From Halicephalobus mephisto (lineage: Eukaryota; Nematoda; Chromadorea; Rhabditida; Panagrolaimidae), in assembly GCA_009193035.1 (NCBI GenBank), contig SWDT01000050.1, positions 1-64,000 of the forward strand: a DNA stretch of 64,000 nt. Reading direction: 5' to 3'. Below the pieces are notes generated by a model. That model searched no databases. It saw nothing but the letters and a program-made list of their open reading frames with translations, and had not been told where the DNA came from. Position 1 is the stretch's first letter. Every line of letters starts with the position of its first letter. Below are positions 45,000 to 58,019 of this stretch, in pieces. The position numbers and the translations under genes were made by a program.

Positions 45000-47124
45000 T
45001 TAATCCTGGCTTTCTTTAATAACTTTGATATAAGGTTCAACCTCCCCACTGAGGACTTGAAGAGCGTGGATGGCAGCTCCAGTGGCTGTGATGATCTCCA
45101 GTTCTCCGTCTATGACTATTTTAGCCTTGGGAAACTGTTCTTTAATCCACCTTTGAACAAAAGGGATTCTACAGGTTCCTCCGGCTAAGAACACTATATC
45201 TACGTCATTGAATGGAGCATATTGTGTATTCCATTTTCTCAGGTTACATCGGTTCTTTCTTTGAGTTGGAAGTGGATGTAATTCAAATGTATAATAATAA
45301 TAATAATAATCAAAGAGCGTTTTTAATTCCTCTTCGAACCACTCTCTTGTGAACTCGATCATTCCCTCAAGACGAGGATGAATATCCGACAAATCAAGCC
45401 TGAAATAAATGGTTTTCTCATTTCTCATAATATTTGACTCACTCTGTTTTCTCCTCAAAAGAAAGCTCATGCTTGATCTTCTTCGCTGCTTCCAATGTTC
45501 TTAGTTTCACATCACTCTTTAAATCCTCTGGAATTGATTTTTCTAGTTCTTCAATAATTATATTGTCAATAGCCCTTCCAGAACATTTGGCATCGTAATA
45601 TGAATCTGATTCTCTGATGCAAGTTGCATACATTTTACCCTCATGTTCAGAAACTTCATAAACTCTGCAAACACAAGTCCCTCCTCCAATGTCGAAGATG
45701 GCAATCTTCTTTCCTGGTTTGATCATTTTAGAATACCTTATATTAGAAAAATAATAGAGGAGATCGGCATAGGTCTCTTCAATGATGTCTATCACTTCTA
45801 TATTAGCCAACTTCGCTGCTTCAATGGCACTGGAGATTATAGGATCTGGAATATATTGTTCTTCTTCTTCACTGTATATATATCTCGGGACAGTGATGAC
45901 TGCCTTTCTTACAGAATTCCAATTATTAAATACATCCTGATATTCACTTGCTGCTTTTGCCATCCTTTCCAGGAAGATTTTATTGACCTCTGCGAGGGAA
46001 AAATCTTTTAAACCTTGGCAGGTCTGTGATCCTAAATGTGGCTGATCTCCTTTGAGATTGAACTTAAAAGGCCATATTGATTGTTCTGATATTTTCTCTC
46101 GATGACCTTCATTACACAGAAGTTTATGGTCGAAAATAACATGATCAGGTTTGGTTCTGAGTCTTCTGACCGCTGCTCTTCCAATAATCGGTTTCTCTTC
46201 ATCAAATGAGACAACGGATTCTGTCCAGAGGTCTCCAGGAGAAGAGTTATCAAATGGAATAATATGGATTTGTTTGTTTCTAGAAACAGCCAGAACAGAT
46301 CTGGTTGATCCGAGGTCGATTCCCATGATATCCGTTCTTCCTTCATATTCTTCAACTAGTTTTGGAATGTGGATGAAATTACAGTCTTCAATAGTGTAAG
46401 TTTGGAGGTTGGTTTTATCAGAATGTTCAATTTTAACTAAGACGGAAACTTCTGAATCAGAAATTAAATGTCTGGCAAGGAATAGTGACTTACAATCATT
46501 TAGTGCCCATTGAATAAAATTGATACTTTTGACACCACATTCATCCAATAGAGAACCATACAGTTCATTAACCTTCTCTCGACTATCCTCAAAAACAACA
46601 TGAACTTGGTTCATTTTAAGACCGAACATCCTTGCAGCGTACTCGAATTCAATACGTTGATTGAATGCATGTTCTCTTTTATCCAGCTCTTTCCATGTCA
46701 CTCTTCCTCCGGCAGCTGTTGTGCACCGGTATAAAGTAGTTTCATTGTAATAAAAGTAAATAATCAACTCCCCAACATGATATTCAACTTTTTCTTCCAA
46801 ATGATAGTTAAAATCCAGTTCCTTTTTCGTAACGAGATGGACTAGATTACCATATTTCTTGAAATCTTCTTTTTTGAAATAACCATATTTATTATCTATA
46901 GCAATAATCCCTATATAATCTCCGTGCTTTGTAATTACCTCAGCAATAATTTCATGGATGGATTTGTCTTTTGGCCGAGAATAATCGAACTTTTCTTTTG
47001 TTTCTACATTATAAGTTCTGATTTGAAATTCATGAATCTTCTTTGTGAAATTATACTGTTCAGTAATACCACAAGCAATAGACTTTTTTTTGAAGCGAGC
47101 AACTGTAGACGACGACTGTTCCAT
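45000..47124 (-). CDS. Hsp70-like ATPase-domain protein with N-terminal extension
   Basis: Two exons (45443-47124, 45000-45399) join in phase to 693 aa. Residues 1-262 show no clear domain. From about 264 the Hsp70/actin-type ATPase appears: IDLGSTRSVLAVS (phosphate 1, 269-281), AVITVPRYIYSEEEEQY, AAKLANIEVIDIIEE (connect region), IAIFDIGGGTCVCRVYE (phosphate 2, about 475-490) and, in exon 2, VFLAGGTCRIPFVQRWI (adenosine motif). The protein ends soon after, so the peptide-binding and lid domains of canonical Hsp70 are missing; it is unlikely to be a classical chaperone. A run of tyrosines (YYYYYY) in exon 2 comes from an in-frame TAT/ATA microsatellite (about 45290-45310). A detached fragment of a second copy lies at 30702-30840. 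Nematode lineage-specific Hsp70-like genes of this kind exist, but I cannot name the orthologue. Confidence 0.85.
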
Positions 47125-47803
47125 TGAATATCAATAAAATGACTATTGATAACATCCTAATAATACGATTTTACTCGGTGATGGAACCTCTTCCATTCCT
47201 CTTTCTTCTGATTAGACTCCGTGTGTCCATCACTACTTTATCTACAACTTAGAGACTACAATGTGAACAAAATTTATTGATTATAATTTCCGATATTCAA
47301 TCTGAAAATATCAAATCGTTATAATTAAAATCCATAAAATGCTCTTAAAAATGAAAAAGAAAAATTAAAAACAAAATCAGGTACAGACCAGTGAAATGCT
47401 CTTTGAACTGAATTCTGCAAGATTAATCTCGAAACTAAATTTTATTCACACCTTTGTGCTCTGAATTTACTTTACTCCACCACAGATGAATAGCATTTCA
47501 AAGATCAGAAACATTATTTACAGAAATTAACTTCATTGTCATTTAAATCAATCTATCAAGAACAATACTATCAGCAATAATCAATATTAAGATGAATAAG
47601 AAACAAATTAGATTTCAAACCCGAGTGTCAAATTCCTTGATATTTGACCAGATTTGTGAAAGATATTGTAGAACTGATGACATACTCAATTTAGCCTTCA
47701 TTCATTCGCTGTAGTTGACTACTTTCTCACAGTTCATAACTTTTCCAAAGAAACCAGAGAATATAACAATATCTTCTTGTTTCTTATCCAATTCAACGTT
47801 AAA
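47125..47803. other. spacer
   Basis: Upstream region of the Hsp70-like gene and 3' flank of the next minus-strand gene; nothing recognised. Confidence 0.4.
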
Positions 47804-48877
47804 TCAAAAAACATCAAACTCAAGGGATTCCAGATTATCAGACATTGTATTCCCAAATTCTAGAATTTTAAGAATTTCTTTACCATCGTGAAATGTATCC
47901 ATTTCTGAGGAAATTAAATTGAATTTTCTGAAAGATTGAAAGCCAGGTCTGAAAAGCAATAATTATAATCATATTTTGTCATTTTAAAAATCATAAACTT
48001 TTTACAAATTGTCTCTCTGTGGATTTCTAGAACCTTTTAGAAATTAAGTTAGCTTGTGGGACAACTTCTGATTTGTACTGTTTCGTGATCAACGTTTTAG
48101 GGATATATTCTCTCTAAAGAGGTCTAAAAGTTCTAAAGCATCGTCATACGAGGTACAAAACCCTCGATCTATTCTCAGAGATTAAGTTATATTTTAGAGT
48201 ACGTAGATATGCAAGTTATAGCACTAGAACGCTCCAAAAACAAGTTGTTTGCTTATTAAAATAAGTAAAACATGTAAAACTCACTCCATATTCATCGTAG
48301 AAACATCATGAGAAAAGTTCTTCCCCACATTAGGAAAATGTAGTTAATGCACCTTAATAGATGCTAAAGAAACTTTCAAGACTTCAGAAATATCATATAG
48401 ACTCTCCTCTTCGGTAAAAATACGAATATCATCCAACTTTTGGGAGACAAGGCAGCTCAATTTAATGCAATTAAACCTCCTAGACTCCACTGGTAGTTTT
48501 GTAGTAGAAATACAACAATCATAATCCAAGTATTTTAACATCTGAAGAATATCATTATTTCTCAAATGTAAATCTCACTCGGAGTTCCCAATAATCTATT
48601 TTTATATCTGTAGAAGATTGGAGAGAGAAATCTCGGTTTTTCTTGAATAAGATAACGTTCATCAAACAACTCATTTCATATTCGGATATTTGACATCTAT
48701 ATAGACCCTCCCATCACCCCTTAACCTGTGTTCTGGTTAGATAACTTTCAATAATTAACCAATTCACAAATGTAATTTCTACCAGAATATTAGAATTACC
48801 TTAGCATCTTCAGCTGAGGAATAATATCATCTGTGCTTTCCTCAAGACTTCCTTCAGGGTCAAGGAGCATTCCTTTC
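47804..48877 (-). CDS. partial gene, unrecognised (possibly F-box/FTH-like)
   Basis: Four minus-strand exons (48800-48877, 48353-48560, 48285-48319, 47804-47948) join without phase conflict to about 155 aa: KGMLLDPEGSLEE...QLKMLR, then NNDILQMLKYLDYDCCIS and KLDDIRIFTEEESLYDISEV, then NFSHDVSTMNM, then PGFQSFRKFNLISSEMDTFH and KEILKILEFGNTMSDNLESL to a stop. The pattern of short leucine-rich strands resembles the C-terminal parts of nematode F-box A (FTH) proteins, but no F-box was found. Upstream exons must exist, since the first exon opens in phase 2; a frame with MPLLVEIILEDKAVV near 49320 is one candidate. Intron 2 would be only 32 nt, which is very short. Confidence 0.4.
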
Positions 48878-50100
48878 CTGAAAGAATAAATCTAATCATA
48901 AGATTCTTGTTACACCCGAATGAGGTCATTTTATATTGATGCATAATCGAGTATTTTTATAGAAAACGAAACTAGTTCTCGGTGTAAAATTGCTCAAAAT
49001 CAGATATGGTGATTCTTCAAACCCTCAATTTCTGGACTCGAATTAATCCTAAATTAACAACTAAAATAGTTATTATTTAGGTCTTTTTCAGATCTGTCGA
49101 GTTCGAATTGAACTAAGTCGACTGTTTTGTTCACGAGGAATAAGCCTCATTCAAGAACCTATTCTTGGTAAACTGGATAGTAAGTAATTGCTAAACAAAT
49201 ATTTTTGTTCCTTTTGGAGATTCTGTACCTTAATAAAAATAGGAATCCCTTGAATCAGTATCAGATTAAAGTTCATCTTATTGATAACTACAGCTTTGTC
49301 CTCAAGGATAATCTCGACTAGTAACGGCATTTCGGTACATTTTTACATCGGCAATGTGGCAATCTTTATGAAAAAGGAAATAGCAATAGAAATCAACAAG
49401 AAGTTCTTCCAGTAGATGAATTTTTTTAGAATCATCCCAAGGATCTTCTGAAACTAAAAAGTCCAATTAAATGATATAAACCAAAAAGTTTAACTTACGA
49501 TGATCAAACCAAATGTTTTCTTTAAAAATAGAATCAGGACCTTCTTTGAGAATAGATGATTGAAATGAAGAGAAATGCAAATAAACCAGAATGTTTTCAA
49601 AAGGAAGTTCTGAAATACTGAATGTTTATATGGGTATGTTTGAACTTTTTGTAAATCTCATTTATCTTTCTTATTATTTTTATATAAATCAATAATTTTC
49701 ATATTTGTTATCATGTTGATAGAGTTAAAAAAGATTGGAAATAACTCTAATTCAATCTTTATGTTCTTTCTATAATTGCTGAAAATAAACTAAATTCATA
49801 TATGAAATTTAACTTTTTAGACTTGTTCCATTTTTATAAACCACTGTTATAAAACTTATATCCTCAGTACATATCCAACAGTTCGAAATAACGTAAAGTC
49901 CATCTTAAAATACTGTTTCGATACCATCAAAAGTCATATACTGAGAAATCTTTAGACACAATTCAACCATTAAAGCTTAGAGATGTAATCATTTGAAGCT
50001 AGTTCCCTTAAGACAGATACGAGTATCGAATCCCCTAGATAAACCAAATACACATGCTGATCTAATAGTATGTTTCCATTCAAAGCCAGTGAAATAAAAT
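48878..50100. other. spacer or unresolved 5' exons
   Basis: A short minus-strand frame (MPLLVEIILEDKAVVINKMN onward) near 49225-49330 may be an exon, but no coherent model could be built. The rest is AT-rich. Confidence 0.3.
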
Positions 50101-50121
50101 ACTTTATAAAAAACAAAAACT

Positions 50122-50234
50122 TATATACAAGAAAAAACATTTACAAAAATGTGCACAATAAACTAAAAAACTATGTACAAAATAACAAAAACAAACAACT
50201 ATGTACAACAAATTAACTAAACAAACTATATACA
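50122..50234 (-). promoter_or_regulatory. cluster of four PUF (UGUANAUA) sites
   Basis: The minus strand carries TGTATATA at 50227-50234 and 50122-50129, and TGTACATA at 50200-50207 and 50172-50179. All four fit the Pumilio consensus UGUANAUA exactly. They fall at or just past the end of the gene at 50213-50954, so in its mRNA they would lie around the stop codon and in the 3' UTR, unless the GTAAGT at 50266-50261 is a used donor, in which case they are intronic. The region is low-complexity and partly repetitive (ACTATGTACAA). Confidence 0.45.
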
Positions 50235-50954
50235 ACAATATCAACAAACAAAAAAAAGTTACTTACCTTTCGACCAGCACCCCGGGCTAGGCCGACAAGT
50301 CTACTTTCCCAGGACATCCTCTCTCGTCTAACCTCTAACGAGGTAGACTCGGCAGATCCATTGAGGTCTCCTTCAGTGACGGACAGAGACTGAATCTCTG
50401 CGATGTGTTCAGGAGAAGATGGCTCGCGTTCATTGGGAGTGCTTTCTGAGAAAGCAACCTCCTCCGAACGGTTTTTAGAAGTGATGGGCAACTTCGCTTG
50501 ATTAAGTTCCTGAGCCGCTTCGTGCTGAACGACATCACCAGAATCAGTTCTCTGGCCATCAACTGAAGGTCCACGACACTTGTTTTCCAAGTGTTTATCG
50601 GCTGACGAGTTGCCAACCTTAAGCACTCGGAAGACAAGGCGTGGGTGGTCGCAAATTAAATTGTCGGCCATGAATCTTTTGATGACCCTGGAAAGTAAAA
50701 TAGCTTACTAATATAAAATAATCACAAACCTCAATGAAAACGCCAGAGAGGGTTTGTCCTGGTACCTGTAGACAATGTCGTCTAGCTCCTGGATGAGGTC
50801 GTCCACCACCATGACGGAGAATGGCTCCTTGATACTGTACAGCATCCTAAAAAAGTAAATTTTATATAATAATATAAATTAAGTAGACTTACATGCCTAA
50901 AGCATCGAGCCTCTTAGAGGTACGGTAGTACGACGTCTTCATTAACAACGACAT
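50213..50954 (-). CDS. conserved-looking protein of unknown function
   Basis: Three exons (50893-50954, 50730-50846, 50213-50687) join in phase to 217 aa; if the GTAAGT at 50266 is used as a donor, the first 200 codons continue elsewhere. The N-terminus MSLLMKTSYYRTSKRLDALG, then KEPFSVMVVDDLIQELDDIV and SLAFSLRVIKRFMADNLICD, is higher in GC than its surroundings and looks globular and conserved. The second half is hydrophilic and rich in S, E and N (SESTPNEREPSSPEHIAEIQ) and ends GLARGAGRK. No signal peptide or membrane segment. I do not recognise the family. The retained-intron ending (FFLFVDIVVYSLFS) looks unlike coding sequence, so the true C-terminus may be missing. Confidence 0.6.
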
Positions 50955-52738
50955 GGTTGACGGCCACACCAGAAGGAAATAAATGACACAACCAGCCGAG
51001 AGACGAGGAAATGAAATGAATGAAAAGTGAACGGAAAGCGAAGAGAGAAAAGTTACGGTGTGGGAACAATCATTCGTGTTGAGACTCAGGTGCGTGACTG
51101 TAGTTCTCATGCTCCCTGACAGCTCACAGAACTTTTATCTTCTACTTTTTACTTCGAATTTTGTTTTTTTTCTACTTTTTACTTCGAATTTTGTTTTTTT
51201 TTTCTACTTTTTACTTCGAATTTTATTTTTTTATTGATGCGTGTGTACGTAAGTATTTATCAAGTAGTCTCAACAAGGGTATAAACTATATTTTTGATAG
51301 AAACAAGTAAAAAAGTTGTTTATTTTGCATTTTTTTATATAACTACGTTTTTGATTATCAAAATCAATCTCTTTTTGATTGAGAGGTGTAAATTTGTGAA
51401 TGGAGAATTTTGATGGATTTTACTGAGAATTTAGTGAGTTTTTTTTACAGAAATGATGGTGGAATCTTATCAGAAATTACAGGACGAAAACTCGATGGAA
51501 TTCTTGCGGAATCTGTTCAAGAAGGTGATGCTGAACTCGTTTGTTTTTTTGAATTAGTCTTGATGGAAATACGTAGATTTTAAGGTTACTGAATTTTTCC
51601 AACTTATAATTTTAAAAAACTCATCATTAGAGTTAAATTTCCATCTTAATGTTCTTCAATTGATAAATTTCAATTTAAATTTAATCGAATATGTAAAAGG
51701 AATGCCAGGGAATTTTGGATCATCCCGTTCATCGACAGATATTCGTTAAAGAAGAATTTATTTCACTTTGGAAATTCCAAATCTAGGTGATCGGAGATTT
51801 TATTAATAATCTTTTTTAGTTTTATTTTTCATGAATAATAGAATCTGGATACTGTCTGAAGAAATAAAAATGCCAACTTTTATCGCAAATTTTTCAATTA
51901 TTTTAAATATGAATATAATTTTAAAAAATTAAATAATTTAAATAAAGATTTTAAAAACTAGGTTTTAGCTAAAATTACACTGTATTTTTAAACTTTTTAA
52001 AATTAATTCACAACTTTTTTATAGAAGAGTACCCTATTAATTGAATTCTAAATAAAAATAAAAAACTTTGATTTCCTCAAATTTTTAGTTTTTATGAATT
52101 CTGTCGAGATTCTATAAAAAGTTCCTGGAAATTTTGAGGCATCTAGAATTTTTTATCATTTTGGTTTTTCATCTTATGTAAAAAATTACAAAGATCTTTA
52201 AAAATCCATTTTTTCGGTTTTTATGAATTTAGAAATTTTTAAACAATTGATTTCAATGATATATTTAATTTTTTTCGTTTCAGAGATTTTTAAAAATTCC
52301 GAAATTTGTTTCGAAATAATTTTTATAATTTTTTATAAAATTAATCTTTTTTAATTCCCGTAAAAAATTATAAAAATCTAAAAAATAAAAAATTTCGAAA
52401 TTTTTTATCGAAATAAATTTTGTTTTTTTTATTTCAAGGATTTTTAAAAATCCCAAAATTCGTTTCGAAATAATTTTTATAATTTTTACTTTTTTAAAAA
52501 CGATAATTTTTATAATTTTTGAATTCCTATGAAAAATTTCGAAGTTTTTTAAATTTGCTTTGAGACAATTTCGAACAAATTATTTTTTAATAGAAATTGT
52601 TTAAAAAATGATTAAAAATAAAATTTATTCAAAAATCTGAGCAAAATCAGAAAAATAAAATTCCCTGGTTATTCTATGGAATCCAAGTGTTCACCGGAAA
52701 AATCAGGAATGACTAGTTTCGAAGTGATTAAACCGAGG
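50955..52738. other. spacer with a short minisatellite
   Basis: A 30-bp unit (TCTACTTTTTACTTCGAATT plus a T-rich end) is repeated three times at about 51140-51232. From 51780 on the sequence is AT-rich, with several diverged copies of intronic-type words (TTTCGAAATAATTTTTATAA). No gene recognised. Confidence 0.55.
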
Positions 52739-55700
52739 TTATTTAGCTGTGATAATTGAAAGTTGACTTGATTTTTTTCCATGAGTATCAATTGTGTCAA
52801 ATTTGCCGATTCTTGGAGTAAAGGAATGAGTTCGTTGAATAAGACGATTGGAATTTCGTTGATTTAATGGAGTGAAGTAACTACTGTCGATGATCAAAGA
52901 AGACGAAACAGCCGGTTGAGCGACGGATATCCTTCCTGCATGAAGGTCGTGGAGATGTTGGGAATAGCCATCTTCCAGAGCCACACATCCTTTTCTTTTG
53001 CTTCCTGAAACTGAAAAAATTCGTTCATTTTCGACGCCGGCACTGGAATAAACAGCGACGTCTTTGCTGCTACCGTATGCCGCTTGAATTTTTATCCCCA
53101 AGTCCACGAGATGTCTTAAGTATAGTGTTTTCTGCCTCAGGGGATCTGTAGAGATAGAAGGAGTGAAAAACAGAAGACCATGGGGGAAGTTGTGCTGAGC
53201 TAACCAAGATCCGACGACTTTTTGCTGCATGTCTGGTCTGGCAGTCACGTACAAAATCAGATATCCTTGTTGTTGCCAGAATCTGACGACATCCACAGCC
53301 CCGGGCCGGACCCTGGGATCCCGTCCAGTGACCGAAACAGACCCTGTCAAAGACCCATCGATGCTGAAAACGACACATCTGGTTTCTTGAGGAACCACGG
53401 CGATGTACATATCCAGATAAGAATGATCTCCTCCGACGATCATCTTCACCGTGTGGATCCCCACAGGCAATTGTTTCTTCAATTTTAGTGCTAATTTCCC
53501 ATGATTATCGGTGTATTCAGAGCTGCTGAGATGCCAGTCCCCGCCTTGAGGACAAATATAAACCAAAACCCGTTCTCGAGATAACGCCACCAAATCCATC
53601 GGACCGTAACAAAATCTCGCGTTGATCAATTGATCGTGACCTTCAACGACGATTATGTCGTTTGCTCGGTGATTTGCAGATAAATTTGCGACTTTGAATC
53701 TTGTTCTTTTCCGAGTCCATTGAATCGGTGGAACATCCAAATTCATGGGATAATTGATGGCTCCAGAAGTAGAGAACGAAGCCGCAGCATGAGTGTCATC
53801 AGCCCGAACGAATTGCCTGAGGATAAACGCTCCGACATCTTTGCTTTCCCAATACGACGCATGAAGGATATTCGGAAGCGCAGAAGACGGAAGAGCGACC
53901 ATTTCTTGAGGACAGTAAAGTTGATGATCGACTCTCTTGTTTCCCCAGAGAGTTGCACAACTACAAAGTACTGTAGCTTGATCGAAGACGAAATGTCGGC
54001 CATCCCCTAAGGGGAACCGTTGATAACGAGGCACATTCACAATCGGCAGCAGGGCGAGTTGGGGGTTGAGGACGGGTTCCAACCTGGCTCCGCAAGGGTC
54101 GAAGGAATAAAAAAGATTAAATAGCTGATTGCATTCGAGGGCATCGACGTCTCTTCCGTTGAGTTTCCGTTGGGTGAGGATCAGGGCCAGAGGGCATCCT
54201 ATGAGGAAAGCAGTACTCGGACGGAAGTTTAATTTAGGACGAGTAGTGGTGGAATTTTGAAGATGACGAAACGAAGGCATATTTGAATTGATTTCCAGGA
54301 GATGGGGAGTGTCCACAGATGACGTCGACATTTTCTTTTTGGGAGCCCCTGTGGACGGAGGCGGTGCGGACATCGGTGGAGCTGAGAGGTTTCTGGAAGT
54401 CGACGAAAAACTCCCTACTTTGACTCTCAATTCGGATTCTGAAGTGGGCCAAGTTGTGTCTTCTTGGCCTTCTGGAATCACCCTCGAATGGGACGACAAA
54501 GAACTAGAATGTCTAGATATCATCGGATGGTCACTGTAGCCATTGAGACTCAAGGCTTCGTACATCAGCATCCCTCCGATACAGTCTCCGACGACGAATA
54601 TTTCTCCGGAGAATCCTTGGCCTGCGGGGGACTTGTAGAAGTCCTCAATGACCTTGTTGGCTTTGGCCACAGTTCCACGAACAGCCTCTTCCATCTGATG
54701 CGACGAAGCCAGAAGCATGCCCAACGAAGGATGGAAGGCTCCGAACGACGGTGACAGAGCACTCAAAGACGAAACTACAGAAGACAACTCTGATCCGCAG
54801 GTGATTCTGAGAACATGGACCCTGTTCTTCAGATGAGGATAGTGATTCTGGATCAGCACATCTAAGGTGCTCTTCAAAGTATTGCAATCAGTCGTTTTGG
54901 ATTCTGCCGGAGCTTCGGGATAAACATCTCCATGGAAAACCAGAATCAGAAGCGACGAATTCGGAAGTTTCGGAGTGGACGGGGAAGAGTCCCCATCGTC
55001 CACCAGCAGTTCAGAGCTCCATCTGGAATTACAGTATTTTAAGGAAGACTTAATCAACAAACTACCGTATTAAAGAGGGTTTGTGAGAATCGACAGGAGT
55101 TGTGTCATAGCAATCGAAGAAAATATCGGAACTAGAATCAGATTCCGTCACGATTTCCTTCTTCGACATGACTTTCGACAGATAAACAGCTGCATCTCTC
55201 TCCAGCTTCCGGATATCCCCCATCGATAAATCAACCCATTCATCTTGCCAGGCCCATCCTCGTCTGTGGGACTTAATGAGCATACTCTAAAATTTAAAAT
55301 TAATAAAATCAACAAAACTAAGGAAATTCATATAACATAACAAGATTTAAAAACTTTAAAATTTTGGAAAACCGATAAATAAACCAAATTCGCATAATTA
55401 GGAAATAAAAAAATTTATATGGAGGGATTTACGCAGGCAAAGCGCAACTGACTGAGGGAGCACGGTCTCGGAACGAAAAATCCCTGCATATCAGTTACCC
55501 TACTGTAGCTAGTGGAGATCTAAACATTCAATTGCGCTTGTTATAATCAGTTTTACAACTAATATGTTATTGTTTGTTTGTGCTCTTCTTCCTTATTACA
55601 GTATAGGCCAACCTCCTCAATTCCCCATATATAACGCCAATATAATAGAATTTTCAAAATTCAATAAAATCATATAACTAATAAACTTTTTAAAATTTAA

Positions 55701-57551
55701 TAAAGTTATACAACTAACAAAGTTTGGGAATTTAATTTTAAAAATTTAATAAAGTTATAATAAAGTTTAGGAATTTAATTTTTAAAATTTACTGCTAACT
55801 CACTCTGAGACCAAGGTCGTGAATCCATCTTTCGACACGTGTCTGAACCCCCCAATATCGAAATTCTACTTTGCATAATTTGTACGCACACATAATGGGG
55901 CTTTTGTTGTTGAGGCAATTCTGAATCCAGTCGTCTGTTAACGGACCTCTTCCGGTCTTTTTGCTTTTATAAATTTTGGGATCTTCTTCTTCGCAGTAAT
56001 CATGGCCTTGGGATTCTTGAACAAAATCAATAACATCTAAAAATTAAAATTAAAAACAAAAATTTTCCAAAAATTATGAATTTCGGAAGTTTTAGAATTC
56101 CAAAAATGGAAAAATTTTTGATTATCATGAACTTTGATTTTTATCAATGACGATTTAAAAATTCCGGAAAATCATGTTTTTATAAAAATTTGAATTTTTT
56201 GAATATTTAAAATTTTTTAGAATTTTATTTTTCTAAGAATTAAAAAATTATATTTTGTAAAAAATAAAGAATTTTATTTTTCATGTTTTTTCGAGATGAA
56301 TTTTCTAGAATATTTTGAAAATTTTACAAAAAAATAGGGCTAATTTTCAAATTTATCATTCAATTTTCTCAGAGTTCGTTTCTTCTACGTGACGATTCAA
56401 AAGTTCCCAAAAAATTAAAAATAGTATTTTTTATGGAATTTTTTCGAAATTAATTTTCTTAGATTTAAATGAAAATAAAATTATTAGATTTATTATTTCT
56501 CAATTTTTTTGATTTTTGGAGAAATTCGAAAAATTTCATTTTTAATTTTTATATAATGATTAAAAATAACACTTTTATGGAACTTTTTCGACACGGATTT
56601 CCAGATTTGCCATGTTTCGCTTTTTAGATTTCTTTGATTTTTCGCCAAGTTCAGAAATTCCGTTTTTGCGATTATTACTATATAAAAATTAAAGTTGAAA
56701 ATTAACAAACCGACGACTCTTTGTCTTAATTCTGAATCGTTGAGATTGAAAACGTTTTCTTGAGTACCCGTGTCGTTGAAGTACAAAGTTTCGATTTCGA
56801 TGCTGAACCTGTCCATGATCGGCGAGGAATAACGAGTTTTCGTCACGGGATATGCGTTCCATGCTTCTTCGTTCACTTGCAGAGCGTTGCTTGGGAGAAA
56901 GTTCCTTATCCATGCTAGAAAAAAAATATTTTTAGTCAAATTAAAAAAAATTTTAACTTAATTAGGAAATGTCTAAAATAGGAAAATTGTTAATTTTTGA
57001 ATGTTAATTTGACAGTAATTGAATAAAAGTCTTACATGGAACTCTGTTTCCTAAGTGGTAAATTTTATAAGTATACTGTCCAGAACCACCGTAACCCCCT
57101 TCATAAGGTTCGTTTGTGATTATTTCCACCCCACTGCCGTCATCTCCAGATTCTATTTTCGACGATTTCTAAAAGCAAAAATAATAATTTTAATGAAATT
57201 TAATAAAAAAAATAATTTTTATAAAATTTTGACGATTTTAAAAAAAAATACTTTTTATAAAATTTCGATGATTTTAAAAAAATTAATTTTTATAAAATTC
57301 CGGTGATTTAAAAAAATTAATTTTTACAAAATTTCGATGATTTAAAAAAATACTTTTTATAAAATTTTGATGATTTTGAAAAAAATTAATTTTTATAAAA
57401 TTTCGATGATTTTGAAAAAAATAATTTTCGATGTTTTTTAAAGAAATAATTTTTATAAAAATCTAGAAATAACCTGAATCATATATAATTGTCCAATTTT
57501 GTACTCTTCCACCGACATGGGATAAATTATCCTGTACTCTTTGATTAACAT
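52739..57551 (-). CDS. pitp-1: class II phosphatidylinositol transfer protein (RdgB/PITPNM)
   Basis: Six exons (57474-57551, 57036-57168, 56711-56914, 55804-56036, 55066-55286, 52739-55022) join in phase to 1050 aa, close to fly RdgB. Order: PITP domain from residue 1 (MLIKEYRIIYPMSVEEYKIG; SGVEIITNEPYEGGYGGSGQ YTYKIYHLG; VPSWIRNFLPSN), to about 250; a FFAT-like VAP-binding motif IFFDCYD at about 271-277 in an acidic setting; then a DDHD domain (FVVGDCIGG, FLIGCPLALILTQRKLN, LFNLFYSFDPCGARLEP); and an LNS2 domain with CVVFSIDGSLTGSVSVTGRD, DVVRFWQQQGYLILYVTARP. In LNS2 the first catalytic Asp of lipin-type phosphatases is Ser, as in other RdgB proteins, so it should bind phosphatidic acid rather than hydrolyse it. 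It moves PI and PA at ER-plasma membrane contacts. The spacers of 40 to over 600 nt are repeat-rich introns. Confidence 0.93.
57180..57470. repeat. tandem repeat in intron 1 of the pitp-1-like gene
   Basis: A unit of about 33-36 bp (ATTTTTATAAAATTTCGATG followed by ATTTTAAAAAA) is repeated seven or eight times with small changes and nearly fills the intron. Confidence 0.75.
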
Positions 57552-58019
57552 GGCTCCAAACTACCATTCAGACTAATGATCATAAACCCGGTTGATGGCC
57601 GCTGAAAAACAGTCAGGAATCGACGGAAATGAACAATATAGAGCACATTGTTTGAAATGCGCCGTTGCCGGACCTGCAAGAGAAAAAGCGATTAAAATAT
57701 GATCGGTTAGTGTCCGTTTTATACGTAGACTCGGGACATAAATGTGACACAAAGTATATAAATTTTTGCTTCTTTTTCTCCAAGTCAATGATCAAAGTTC
57801 GAAAGCGAAATTTTCTGCTTTAAGATACGATTTGAAGCCCATATTTTTATTCAGAAATTGATAAAACAAAATTTTACAAAGTTGATGGAATTCAAAGTCA
57901 AAGTTGATAATCAAAATTTGAAGTTAAATTTCGAAATTTTCGCTCTAAGATACGATTTAAAGAATCATGTCTGGATTCGAAAATTGTAAAATTTTATTTT
58001 ATCGAAGTTGATAAAGTTT
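57552..58019. other. pitp-1-like upstream region
   Basis: About 110 bp of balanced composition lie just upstream of the start (57560-57680) and may contain 5' UTR or promoter. No specific element was identified. Confidence 0.4.

Noticed and set aside
53222..54754. Several plus-strand frames opposite the pitp-1-like last exon
   Set aside because: They are antisense to the DDHD/LNS2 coding exon, which has clear domain conservation.
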